This document shows positions 1 to 6,504 of a DNA stretch of 8,646 nucleotides, piece by piece. Position numbers and translations under genes: made by a program. The DNA comes from an uncultured Clostridia bacterium (GTDB taxonomy: Bacteria > Bacillota > Clostridia > Christensenellales > Aristaeellaceae): contig CAKUAV010000133.1 in NCBI GenBank assembly GCA_934636425.1, forward strand, positions 1 through 8,646, in the 5' to 3' direction. The notes beneath the pieces were generated by a model. That model was not told where the DNA came from, did not search any database, and saw only the letters and a program-made list of their open reading frames with translations. Every line of letters starts with the position of its first letter. Positions within the stretch are counted from its first letter, which is position 1.

Positions 1-26
1 CATGAGGTATACTTTCCATGTATCTT

Positions 27-45
27 TATAATATGGTTTATTATA
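27..45. promoter_or_regulatory. AT-rich palindrome over a possible -10 box upstream of the kinase gene
   Basis: TATAATA (27-33) and TATTATA (39-45) form a perfect 7-bp inverted repeat with a 5-bp spacer. The left arm contains a consensus TATAAT. No good -35 box lies 16-18 bp upstream, although the window begins only 26 bases earlier, and there is no TGn extension. It may be a promoter covered by an operator, or simply AT-rich upstream DNA. It lies about 60 bp before the kinase start. Confidence 0.3.
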
Positions 46-92
46 TGCGTCCCGCCCGGGGGCGCGCTCCATCAGACAGGAGGATTTTGTTC

Positions 93-1205
93 ATGCTCTA
101 TAACGCCATAAAGGGCATACTGCCCCAGTTCCGCTTCGAGGGACGCTATGTTTCGTGCAGCGAAATCTGCTCGGGCAATATCAACACCACCTATCATCTG
201 GTCTATGCCTTGCCAGACGGAACGCGCCGCGAGTATCTGCTTCAGCGCATCAACGGCTACGCCTTCAAGGACCCCATGGCCGTCATGCGCAACATCGAGC
301 TGGTCACGCGCCACATTCAGGCCGCCTATGAAGCCGAGGGCGTCGATTCCAGCCGCCGCATGCTGCAGGTCATCCACACGAAGAACGATTCGCCGCTCTA
401 CCGCGATCCGGAGGGGAACTGCTGGCGCGTCTACAACTACATTGACAACGCCACCGCCTACGACAAGATCGAAAAGCCCGAGCATTTTTACGAGGCCGGC
501 CGCGCGTTCGGCGAGTTCCAGCGCCTGCTGACCGACTTCCCCGCCGCCCAGCTGAGCGAGACCATACCCGACTTCCACAACACGCTCAAGCGCTTTTACG
601 CCTTCGTGGCCTCCGTGGCCGCCGACAGGGCCGGGCGCGCCGCCTCGGTGGACGACGAGATCGAGTTCTTCTTCGACCGCCGCCGCATGATGGGCCAGAT
701 CGTCAAAAAGCTCGAAAGCGGCGTCTTGCCCGTGCGCGTCACGCACAACGACACAAAGATCAACAACGTCATGATCGACGACGCCACCGACAAGGCCATC
801 TGCGTGATCGATCTGGACACCGTCATGCCCGGCAGCGCGCTCTACGACTACGGCGACGCCATCCGCTCGGGCGCGTCCACCGCCGCCGAGGACGAGGAGG
901 ACTTCTCGAAGGTGTCCATCGACGTGAATCTGTTCGAGCTCTTCACGCGCGGCTTTCTGAGCGAGGTGCGCGGCATTCTCACCCCCGCGGAAATCGAAAT
1001 GCTGCCGCTGTCGGTCAAGATCATCACCTGCGAGCTGGCCATGCGCTTTCTGACCGACTACATCGACGGCGATCTCTACTTTAAGGTGCGCTCGCCCGAG
1101 CACAACCTGATCCGCGCCCGCAACCAGATGAAGCTGCTCACCGACATCGAGCAGAAATATGATCAGCTGACCGCCATCTGCCGCGACATCGCGCAGAACG
1201 GCTGA
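93..1205 (+). CDS. NahK-like phosphotransferase (aminoglycoside-phosphotransferase-fold sugar kinase)
   Basis: This 370-residue cytosolic kinase has the aminoglycoside phosphotransferase/choline kinase fold. The N-terminal lobe has the nucleotide-loop motif SGNINTTY (about residues 27-34). The catalytic loop is THNDTKINN, with His218, the probable catalytic base Asp220, and Asn224/225. The metal-binding segment is VIDLDTVMPG, with Asp240 and Asp242. The SGNIN and LDTVMPG motifs and the length resemble N-acetylhexosamine 1-kinase (NahK), which phosphorylates GlcNAc or GalNAc at the anomeric carbon; that substrate is an inference. The start at 93 is chosen because AGGAGG (78-83) lies 9 nt upstream. 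The frame is open back to base 18, but those extra 25 codons have no ribosome site and no family match. No amino-sugar genes lie in the window, so context does not settle the substrate. It could equally act on another sugar or an amino alcohol. Confidence 0.75.
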   Translation: MLYNAIKGILPQFRFEGRYVSCSEICSGNINTTYHLVYALPDGTRREYLLQRINGYAFKDPMAVMRNIELVTRHIQAAYEAEGVDSSRRMLQVIHTKNDSPLYRDPEGNCWRVYNYIDNATAYDKIEKPEHFYEAGRAFGEFQRLLTDFPAAQLSETIPDFHNTLKRFYAFVASVAADRAGRAASVDDEIEFFFDRRRMMGQIVKKLESGVLPVRVTHNDTKINNVMIDDATDKAICVIDLDTVMPGSALYDYGDAIRSGASTAAEDEEDFSKVSIDVNLFELFTRGFLSEVRGILTPAEIEMLPLSVKIITCELAMRFLTDYIDGDLYFKVRSPEHNLIRARNQMKLLTDIEQKYDQLTAICRDIAQNG

Positions 1206-1253
1206 TTGCGCGCCGAAGGCATGTTAATTTATCGAAAAACGCCATTTTGCAAT

Positions 1254-1282
1254 TTGACAACGGCTTGAACAGCGTGTAAAAT
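1254..1282 (+). promoter_or_regulatory. Sigma-A promoter of the GlpA-like operon
   Basis: A consensus -35 box TTGACA (1254-1259) and a -10 box TAAAAT (1277-1282) are separated by exactly 17 bp. Transcription would start near 1289, giving a leader of about 100 nt before the ATG at 1392. It sits in the gap after the kinase gene, so the downstream operon can be transcribed independently of the kinase. Confidence 0.75.
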
Positions 1283-1310
1283 ATCAGTTGTTGGCAGAGT
1301 ATTGAGAGAA

Positions 1311-1367
1311 GCCACAGCAAATTGAGCCCGTCTGTACGATCGGCTCTGGTTTGCTGTGGCTCTTTTT
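1311..1367 (+). terminator. Leader terminator/attenuator hairpin ahead of the GlpA-like gene
   Basis: GCCACAGCAAA (1311-1321) pairs perfectly with TTTGCTGTGGC (1350-1360). An inner GAGCC/GGCTC helix (1324-1328 with 1342-1346) extends it. The tail TCTTTTT (1361-1367) makes it a textbook intrinsic terminator. It lies after the promoter at 1254-1282 and ends only 25 nt before the start codon, so operon expression needs readthrough. It could also stop transcripts arriving from the kinase. Bacillus glpD and glpFK leaders are controlled by GlpP antitermination at similar hairpins. That the same protein acts here is inference, since no regulator gene is in view. Confidence 0.7.
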
Positions 1368-1391
1368 ATGCAAATGAGGAGTTGATTGAGT

Positions 1392-2825
1392 ATGCACCAA
1401 TATGACGTCGCCATTATCGGCGCGGGCGTGGTCGGCTGCGCCGTCGCGCGTCAGCTCTCCCGCTATGAACTGCGCATCGCCCTGATCGACGCCGCCGAGG
1501 ACGTGGCCATGGGCGCGTCGCGCGCCAACAGCGCCATTGTCCACGCCGGCTACGACTGCCCCAGCGGCTCGATCGAGGCGCGCATGAACGTGCGCGGCAA
1601 CGCGCTGTTCACCGCCTGGTGCCGCGATCTGGACGTGCCGCTTCAGCGCGTCGGCTCGCTGGTGGTCGGCTTTAACGCGGAGGAGGAGACTTCGCTTCAG
1701 GCGCTTTACGAGCGCGGTCTCAAAAACGGCGTGCCCGGCATGAAGCTGATTTCCGGCGACGAGGCGCGCGCAATGGAGCCGGCGCTCTCGAAGGACGCGA
1801 CCATGGCGCTCTACGCGGCCACCGCCGGCATCACCTGTCCCTATCAGCTGACGATCGCCTGCGCCGAAAACGCGCGTGACAACGGCGCAAAGTGGCTGAT
1901 GAACCACCCCGTGACCGCCATGCGCCGCGTGGAAAACGAGATCGTCATCACAGCCGGGGGCGAAGAGATCACGACGCGCTATGTGGTCAACGCCGCCGGC
2001 GTGTTCTCCGACGATGTGAGCCGCATGCTGGGCGACGATTCGTTCAGCGTGCATCCGCGCAAGGGCGAATACATGCTCTTTGACCGCAAAAGCACCTGCG
2101 TCAAAACGGTGATCTTCCAGACCCCCTCCAAGCTGGGCAAGGGCATACTGGTCGCGCCGACCGTGGACGGCAATATGTTCATCGGCCCGACCGCCGTGGA
2201 CATGGACGACAAGCGCGACACCTCCGTCACCGCCGAGGGCATTGCCCAGCTGACGAAAATGTCGAAAAAGAGCGTGCCAGCCGTCAATATGCGCGCGGTC
2301 ATCACGTCGTTCGCCGGCGTGCGCGCTCAGCCCTCGACCGGCGATTTCGTGATCGGGATATCGAAGGCCACGCCGCGCCTCATACAGGCCGCGGGCATAT
2401 GCTCGCCCGGGCTGACCTCCTCGCCCGCCATCGCCGAGGAAGTCGACCGGCTGCTGCATGTGGCCGGACTGGTCATGCACGAAAAGGCCGACTACAACCC
2501 GATACGCCGCGCCATCCCCGAGTTCCGCAAGCTCGACAACGCCGAGCGCGCCGCCCTCATCGTGAAAGATCCGCGCTACGGCCGCATCATCTGCCGCTGC
2601 GAGACAATCAGCGAGGGCGAAATCGTCGAGGCCATTCGCCGCGGCGCGCGCTCTCTGGACGGCGTAAAGCGCCGCACCCGCGCCGGCATGGGGCGCTGTC
2701 AGGGCGGCTTCTGCGCGCCGCGCGTGATGGACATACTCGCCCGCGAGCTGAATGTTCCCATGACCGAGCTGACGAAATTCGGCGGCGAATCGAAGCTGCT
2801 GGCCGGCAGGCTGAAGGAGGTCTGA
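1392..2825 (+). CDS. GlpA-like FAD-dependent oxidoreductase with C-terminal BFD-type [2Fe-2S] domain
   Basis: This 477-residue protein belongs to the D-amino-acid-oxidase/GlpA/L-2-hydroxyglutarate-oxidase superfamily. The N-terminal Rossmann motif GAGVVG (residues 10-15) binds FAD. The segment SRANSAIVHAGYD (about 42-54) is the usual FAD/substrate motif of anaerobic GlpA-type dehydrogenases. The C-terminal domain (about 395-477) has CRC (Cys401, Cys403) and CQGGFC (Cys436, Cys441), the four ligands of a BFD-like [2Fe-2S] cluster. It probably oxidises glycerol-3-phosphate to dihydroxyacetone phosphate and passes electrons to the next two proteins. A related 2-hydroxy acid or amine substrate is possible, and no glycerol kinase or transporter lies beside it. 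A TTG at 1386 is also in frame, but GAGGAG (1376-1381) is 10 nt from the ATG at 1392 and only 4 nt from the TTG. First gene of a three-gene operon. Confidence 0.85.
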   Translation: MHQYDVAIIGAGVVGCAVARQLSRYELRIALIDAAEDVAMGASRANSAIVHAGYDCPSGSIEARMNVRGNALFTAWCRDLDVPLQRVGSLVVGFNAEEETSLQALYERGLKNGVPGMKLISGDEARAMEPALSKDATMALYAATAGITCPYQLTIACAENARDNGAKWLMNHPVTAMRRVENEIVITAGGEEITTRYVVNAAGVFSDDVSRMLGDDSFSVHPRKGEYMLFDRKSTCVKTVIFQTPSKLGKGILVAPTVDGNMFIGPTAVDMDDKRDTSVTAEGIAQLTKMSKKSVPAVNMRAVITSFAGVRAQPSTGDFVIGISKATPRLIQAAGICSPGLTSSPAIAEEVDRLLHVAGLVMHEKADYNPIRRAIPEFRKLDNAERAALIVKDPRYGRIICRCETISEGEIVEAIRRGARSLDGVKRRTRAGMGRCQGGFCAPRVMDILARELNVPMTELTKFGGESKLLAGRLKEV

Positions 2826-2828
2826 GCC

Positions 2829-4088
2829 ATGAATAAATCGTTTGACATCGCCGTCATAGGCGGAGGCCCCGCCGGACTGGCCGCCGCGCTCGAGGCGCAC
2901 GCCGCCGCGCCGGAAAAAAGCGTCGTCATCATAGAGCGCGACAGGGAGCTGGGCGGCATTCTCCAGCAGTGCATCCACAACGGCTTCGGCCTGCACTTTT
3001 TCGGCGAGGAGCTGACCGGCCCCGAATACGCCGGCCGCTTCATAGAAAAGCTCAGGGGCACCGGCATCGAGGTGCTGACCGATTCCATGGTGCTCAATCT
3101 GAGCGCCGACAAAAAGATACTCGCCGTGAGCGCCGCCGAGGGACTGATCGAAATTCAGGCGGGCGCGGTGATACTCGCCATGGGCTGCCGTGAGCGCACC
3201 CGCGGGGCGCTGAACATCCCCGGCACGCGGCCGGCCGGCGTTTACACGGCGGGCTGCGCGCAGCGGCTTGTCAATATGGAGGGCTATATGCCCGGCAGAC
3301 GCGCGGTCATACTGGGCAGCGGCGACATCGGCCTCATCATGGCGCGCCGGCTCACCTGGGAGGGCGCGAATGTGGAGGCGGTCGTCGAGCTGATGCCCTA
3401 TTCCTCCGGCCTGAACCGCAACATCGTGCAGTGCCTGACCGACAACGGCATTCCGCTCTACTTCAACCACACCGTCACGCGCGTCATAGGCCGCGAGCGC
3501 GTCGAGGGCGTCGAGGTGGCCGAGGTCGATCCCGCCACGCGCCGCCCCATCCCCGGCACGGAGATCACCTATGACTGCGACACGCTGCTGCTTTCCGTCG
3601 GCCTGATCCCCGAAAACGAGCTGAGCCAGTCGGCGGGCGTTCAGATGGATCCCGTGACAAACGGCGCTGTGGTCGACGAGCATCGCCAGACCTCGATACC
3701 CGGCGTGTTCGCCTGCGGAAACGTTTTGCACGTCCACGATCTGGTGGACAACGTGTCCGCCGAGGCCATGATCGCCGGGCGCGCCGCCGCCGCGTATGTG
3801 CAGGGCGCGCTGAAGTCCTCCGCGCAGTACGCCGTGCGCGGCATAAACGGCGTGCGCTATGCCGTGCCGCAGCATATCAGCGCCTCCGCAGAGGGCAATA
3901 TCGACATTTACTTCCGCGTGGGCAGCGCCTATCGTCCGGCGACGCTCGCGGTCAAATGCGGCGATACCGTCGTCATGACGCGCAAAAAGCAGATCATGAC
4001 CCCCGGCGAAATGGAAAAAATCAGCGTGGACATGTCGAAAATCACCGGCGACGTCACGCTTGAAATCGAGGAGGCGCATCCGCAATGA
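2829..4088 (+). CDS. FAD/NAD(P)-dependent oxidoreductase, partner of the GlpA-like protein
   Basis: This is a 419-residue two-dinucleotide-domain flavoprotein. GGGPAG (residues 11-16) begins the FAD domain, GSGDIG (163-168) marks the NAD(P)-binding domain, and the segment around VFACGNVLHVHD is the C-terminal FAD signature with the substrate-side Asp. There is no CxxC redox pair, so it is not a thioredoxin- or lipoamide-reductase type. About 90 residues after this core form an extra C-terminal domain that I cannot name. Homologous subunits in GlpABC-like modules, and in HcnB/octopine-oxidase-type complexes, move electrons between the dehydrogenase flavin and NAD(P)H or another acceptor. AAGGAGG (2814-2820) overlaps the end of the previous gene and is 8 nt from the start. 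Only 3 nt separate the two genes, implying translational coupling. Confidence 0.85.
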   Translation: MNKSFDIAVIGGGPAGLAAALEAHAAAPEKSVVIIERDRELGGILQQCIHNGFGLHFFGEELTGPEYAGRFIEKLRGTGIEVLTDSMVLNLSADKKILAVSAAEGLIEIQAGAVILAMGCRERTRGALNIPGTRPAGVYTAGCAQRLVNMEGYMPGRRAVILGSGDIGLIMARRLTWEGANVEAVVELMPYSSGLNRNIVQCLTDNGIPLYFNHTVTRVIGRERVEGVEVAEVDPATRRPIPGTEITYDCDTLLLSVGLIPENELSQSAGVQMDPVTNGAVVDEHRQTSIPGVFACGNVLHVHDLVDNVSAEAMIAGRAAAAYVQGALKSSAQYAVRGINGVRYAVPQHISASAEGNIDIYFRVGSAYRPATLAVKCGDTVVMTRKKQIMTPGEMEKISVDMSKITGDVTLEIEEAHPQ

Positions 4089-4438
4089 ACAAGCGCGAAA
4101 TGATCTGCATACGCTGCCCCATGGGCTGCCATCTGTCCGTGACGCAGGATGAAAACGGCTGCACCGTGACCGGCAACACCTGCCCCCGCGGCCGCGAATA
4201 CGGCATTCAGGAAATGACCTGCCCCACCCGCGTGGTCACGTCGTCCGTGCGCGTGGAAAACGGCCGCCGCCCCGTCTGCTCGGTCAAGACGGCGGCCGCC
4301 GTGCCCAAGGCCGACATACCCGCCGTGCTGGCGGCCATCCGCACCATCAGCGCCAGCGCGCCCATCGCCATAGGCGACGTGATCTGCGCCGACGTCGCGG
4401 GCACCGGCGCGGCGCTGGTGGCCACGGCCAACGACTAA
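4085..4438 (+). CDS. DUF1667 Cys-rich protein, third subunit of the oxidoreductase operon
   Basis: A 117-residue soluble protein. The N-terminus has MICIRCPMGC (Cys8, Cys11, Cys15), followed by GNTCPRG (Cys33), the four-cysteine pattern of DUF1667. Such a set is expected to hold a metal or Fe-S centre, and Cys26 and Cys46 are additional. The family almost always follows the two flavoproteins encoded upstream, as in Thermotoga and clostridial glycerol-3-phosphate dehydrogenase-like operons, so it is probably an electron-transfer or assembly subunit. Its start overlaps the previous stop as ATGA (4085-4088), a coupling overlap. The last 30 residues are Ala-rich and low in complexity. The biochemical role of the family is not established. 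Confidence 0.8.
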   Translation: MNKREMICIRCPMGCHLSVTQDENGCTVTGNTCPRGREYGIQEMTCPTRVVTSSVRVENGRRPVCSVKTAAAVPKADIPAVLAAIRTISASAPIAIGDVICADVAGTGAALVATAND

Positions 4439-4445
4439 AAAAGCG

Positions 4446-4496
4446 CATATCAAAACGGAGAGAGCATTATCGCCCTCTCCGTTTTTTGCTGATATG
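4446..4496. terminator. Terminator of the oxidoreductase operon, probably bidirectional
   Basis: AAAACGGAGAG (4452-4462) pairs with CTCTCCGTTTT (4475-4485), with the T-run at 4482-4487. An outer CATATC/GATATG helix (4446-4451 with 4491-4496) encloses it. The hairpin starts 13 nt after the DUF1667 stop codon. The A-rich left arm gives a T-run in the opposite direction too, so it may also stop - strand transcripts coming from the isomerase. Confidence 0.85.
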
Positions 4497-4501
4497 ATAC
4501 G

Positions 4502-4631
4502 CTTCAGGCGTTGAACCACCGCACGGTCGGCCAGACGGCGCATCAGGCTGGATCGCACCTCCGCAATAACTCTTTGCCTTCCACCCGCATAGCGGGTGGT
4601 TTTCTGTTTCGCTTCGCTCAACTGCCTGAAG
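4502..4631. repeat. Palindromic intergenic element with inverted ends (candidate small interspersed repeat)
   Basis: CTTCAGGCGTTGA (4502-4514) is the inverse of TCAAC plus GCCTGAAG (4618-4622 and 4624-4631), interrupted by one extra base. Together these bound about 130 bp. Inside is a perfect hairpin, CCACCCGC (4581-4588) with GCGGGTGG (4592-4599), followed by TTTTCTGTTT, which could terminate + strand transcripts. The same GGTGGTT arm can also pair with AACCACC (4514-4520). On the - strand the whole segment is open and reads as an Arg-rich peptide (…TTRYAGGRQRVIAE…) without a convincing start. The form fits a MITE- or REP-like repeat. I have no proof of other copies. Confidence 0.45.
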
Positions 4632-4647
4632 GCATTAATGCGAAAGA

Positions 4648-4670
4648 GGAGAAAGCGCGCGGCTTCCTCC
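4648..4670 (-). terminator. Possible weak terminator of the isomerase gene
   Basis: Read on the - strand, GGAGGAAGC (4670-4662) pairs with GCTTTCTCC (4656-4648) through nine pairs including one G-U, around a 5-nt loop. The tail is TCTTTCGC, poor in T. It lies about 16 nt after the isomerase stop codon. The stronger hairpin at 4446-4496 may be the real end of this transcript. Confidence 0.35.
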
Positions 4671-4685
4671 CCTTCCTGTATTGAA

Positions 4686-5528
4686 TTACAGTATGTTCAG
4701 ACCGGTGATGGTGTCGATGCTCTTCTTGGCATCGTCCAGCGGATTGGCGTCATACCACTGATCCTGCTCGACGATGAACCAGCCCGCGCCCGCTTCCAGA
4801 CCGGCCTTCAGCACGGAGGCCACATCCTGGCAGCCGTAGCCGACGGGACGGAAACGGAACTCGATATCGCCGGTGTCGGCGGCGGTGCCGTCGTCCTTGC
4901 CGCTGCCGTCCTTGCTGATCAGCGCATAGGGCTGCTTGCCGCCCTTGCGGCCCACATAGTCCTTCAGATGGACGATGGGCGCGCGGCCGGCATACTTGCG
5001 GATGTAGGCAGTGGGATCCTCGCCGGCATACTTCACCCAACAGACGTCCAGCTCGGTCTTGAGCAGGCACTCGGGCACCGCGTCATAGAGGAAATCCAGA
5101 CCATATTCGCCGCTCAGCTTCACGAACTCGAAATCGTGGTTGTGATAGAGCAGCTGTATGCCGGCTTCCTTGCACAGGCGGCCGAACGTGTAAATGTTCT
5201 TGATGGTGGCGGCGAAGCCCGCGCTGCCGGGGCGATGCGCCTCATCCAGGAACGGCACGGCCAGATACTCGCAGCCGATCTTCTTGTAGAAGGCGATCGT
5301 CGAGAACATATCCTCGATCGTCTCGGGAATCGCCTGATGGCCGGAAATGGCCTTGAGGCCGGTCTCGTCCAGCATGGCCTTGACTTCCTCGGCGCTGTGG
5401 CCATAGAAGCCGGCGAACTCAACGCCGTCATAGCCCATCGCCGCGAGCTTCTTCAAAACGCCCTTGAGATCCGCGGCCGCTTCTTCACGAGCGGAATACA
5501 TCTGATAACCAATCATAGCCTTTTTCAT
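4686..5528 (-). CDS. Sugar phosphate isomerase/epimerase (xylose-isomerase-like TIM barrel)
   Basis: A 280-residue cytosolic protein of the AP-endonuclease-2/xylose-isomerase-like TIM-barrel superfamily, the group containing IolE, IolI and ketose 3-epimerases. Barrel-strand motifs appear in order: GYDGVEFAG (Glu37), YHNHDFEF (His129, His131, Glu134), ELDVCWV (Asp161), VHLKD (His187) and FIVEQD (Glu254). The acidic and His residues at strand ends are candidate ligands of a divalent metal. Length is normal for the family. The substrate cannot be told from sequence; inositol-derived or keto-sugar compounds are usual. The start follows AAAAGGAGG (5547-5539, - strand) at 10 nt. It is a single-gene unit with its own promoter, convergent with the oxidoreductase operon and divergent from the LexA-like repressor. 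No membrane segment or signal peptide is present. Confidence 0.85.
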   Translation of the reverse strand: MKKAMIGYQMYSAREEAAADLKGVLKKLAAMGYDGVEFAGFYGHSAEEVKAMLDETGLKAISGHQAIPETIEDMFSTIAFYKKIGCEYLAVPFLDEAHRPGSAGFAATIKNIYTFGRLCKEAGIQLLYHNHDFEFVKLSGEYGLDFLYDAVPECLLKTELDVCWVKYAGEDPTAYIRKYAGRAPIVHLKDYVGRKGGKQPYALISKDGSGKDDGTAADTGDIEFRFRPVGYGCQDVASVLKAGLEAGAGWFIVEQDQWYDANPLDDAKKSIDTITGLNIL

Positions 5529-5562
5529 GGTGATTCATCCTCCTTTTCGGTTGACCGTCCCT

Positions 5563-5591
5563 ATTATAGCACATATTTTCCTGCGTTTCAA
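5563..5591 (-). promoter_or_regulatory. Promoter of the isomerase gene with extended -10
   Basis: On the - strand, TTGAAA (5591-5586) and TATAAT (5568-5563) are spaced by 17 bp, with the extended element TGC directly before the -10 (TGCTATAAT, 5571-5563). Transcription would start near 5556, giving a short leader of about 28 nt to the ATG at 5528. Confidence 0.75.
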
Positions 5592-5714
5592 TAAAAAAGC
5601 AGTGCCAATCGCCGCAAACAGGCGCTCCCTCCGGCGCGATTTTATCGCCCGTACCGATCAGCCGTTCTTTTAACAAACTCTTAAAGGCAGCGTTGTGTTT
5701 TTCGAGGCAAATCA

Positions 5715-5731
5715 TGCTATAATCATTATAG
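5715..5731 (+). promoter_or_regulatory. Extended -10 promoter inside a palindromic operator, upstream of the LexA-like gene
   Basis: TGCTATAAT (5715-5723) is an extended -10 box; only a weak TTGTGT-like -35 (5693-5698) precedes it. CTATAAT (5717-5723) and ATTATAG (5725-5731) form a perfect 7-bp inverted repeat around one base, so the -10 box is one half-site. It lies 41 bp before the repressor start. A dimeric repressor bound here would block its own promoter, the usual autoregulation of LexA/CI-type proteins. The binding itself is inferred. Confidence 0.6.
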
Positions 5732-5771
5732 AACAAAGGTGCGAAATTGAGTCATCCGGGAGGATATGACT

Positions 5772-6413
5772 ATGAAGAGCGAAACAATTGGCGAGCGCAT
5801 CCACAAGCGCCGGCTCGTGCTGGGGCTGAGCGTGGACGATCTGGCCGCCGTGCTGGGCAAAAACAGAGCCACCGTCTATCGCTACGAAAACAGCTCCATC
5901 AGCAATCTGCCCTCGGGCGTGCTGGAGCCGCTCGCCCGCGCGCTGCAGACCACGCCCGAAGCGCTCATGGGCTGGAGCGAGGACAGCGGCAGCGCGCTCA
6001 GGCCGCTGGACATCATTCCTGTGCGCGCGTTTCATCCCATACCGATCATCGGCTGCGTGCGCGCAGGCTGGAACGGTCTGGCGCTCGAGGAGCATCTGGG
6101 CGTGGATTACGCCGACGTGGGCACGCCGGACGAATATTTCTATCTGCGCGTCAAGGGCGACAGCATGTCCCCCGCCATCAACGACGGCGATCTGGCGCTG
6201 GTTCACTTTCAGCCGACCGCCGAGAGCGGCGACATCGTGGTGGCCGTGATCGACGACGACTGCGGCACGATCAAGAAGTACATTCGCCGCGGCAGCACCG
6301 TCATTCTCCAGCCCTTCAATCCGGCCTACGAGGCGCTGATATTCGCCGGAAGCGATATCGAGCGGCTCATCATCGCGGGCAAGGTCATCGAAACGAAGAA
6401 AAAGTGGGCGTAA
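5772..6413 (+). CDS. LexA/CI-type repressor (XRE helix-turn-helix plus S24 autoprotease)
   Basis: This 213-residue repressor has an N-terminal XRE-type helix-turn-helix (residues 6-66, with LSVDDLAAVLGKNRATVYRYE as core) and a C-terminal S24 peptidase domain (about 88-210). The catalytic serine is in GDSMSP (Ser131) and the lysine in TIKKY (Lys168). Their 37-residue separation equals that of LexA Ser119-Lys156. The likely self-cleavage bond is Ala98-Gly99 in GCVRAGWNG. Proteins of this type are cleaved with the help of activated RecA after DNA damage, releasing their targets. ATGs occur at 5766 and 5772; GGGAGGA (5758-5764) is too close to the first and well placed (8 nt) for the second. It stands alone, without phage genes nearby, so it may control itself, the divergent isomerase, or distant genes. 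The XRE domain, rather than the winged helix of true LexA, points to a phage-type or stress regulator. Confidence 0.85.
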   Translation: MKSETIGERIHKRRLVLGLSVDDLAAVLGKNRATVYRYENSSISNLPSGVLEPLARALQTTPEALMGWSEDSGSALRPLDIIPVRAFHPIPIIGCVRAGWNGLALEEHLGVDYADVGTPDEYFYLRVKGDSMSPAINDGDLALVHFQPTAESGDIVVAVIDDDCGTIKKYIRRGSTVILQPFNPAYEALIFAGSDIERLIIAGKVIETKKKWA

Positions 6414-6472
6414 CGCCCATACAGCCCCGTTTGCACCAAACTGCGGACGACGCTCAGACTGTCGAAAATCCC

Positions 6473-6504
6473 GCTCGAGAGGGCCGGAGCTTTCTCGAGC
6501 TTTT
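6473..6504 (+). terminator. Intrinsic terminator of the LexA-like repressor gene
   Basis: GCTCGAGA (6473-6480) pairs with TCTCGAGC (6493-6500) across a 12-nt loop and is followed by TTTT (6501-6504). It lies 59 nt after the stop codon. A smaller hairpin, TGGGCG/CGCCCA (6405-6419), has the TAA stop codon as its loop but lacks a T-tract. Confidence 0.7.

Noticed and set aside
72..1103. 343-codon - strand frame opposite the kinase gene
   Set aside because: Same antisense codon-bias effect; low-complexity composition and no ribosome site.
1284..4085. 933-codon open frame on the - strand opposite the two flavoprotein genes
   Set aside because: It is a shadow: stops in this frame need sense TTA, CTA or TCA codons, which GC-rich genes avoid. 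It is rich in His, Gly, Ala and Arg with no domain pattern, while the + strand carries clear motifs.
4490..4621. Arg-rich - strand peptide reading through the palindromic intergenic element
   Set aside because: No plausible start or ribosome site, and the frame continues antisense into the DUF1667 gene; better explained as part of a repeat. I have a vague memory of similar short peptides in gut Clostridia but cannot check it.
4596..5594. 332-codon + strand frame opposite the isomerase gene
   Set aside because: Antisense shadow of a gene with full TIM-barrel motifs, its own promoter and ribosome site.
5485..5736. 83-codon - strand frame overlapping the isomerase start and promoter
   Set aside because: It would begin at TTG without a ribosome site, spans the isomerase promoter, and overlaps its first codons in another frame.
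6405..6419. TGGGCG-TAA-CGCCCA hairpin at the repressor stop codon as terminator
   Set aside because: No T-tract follows, and a better terminator lies at 6473-6504.
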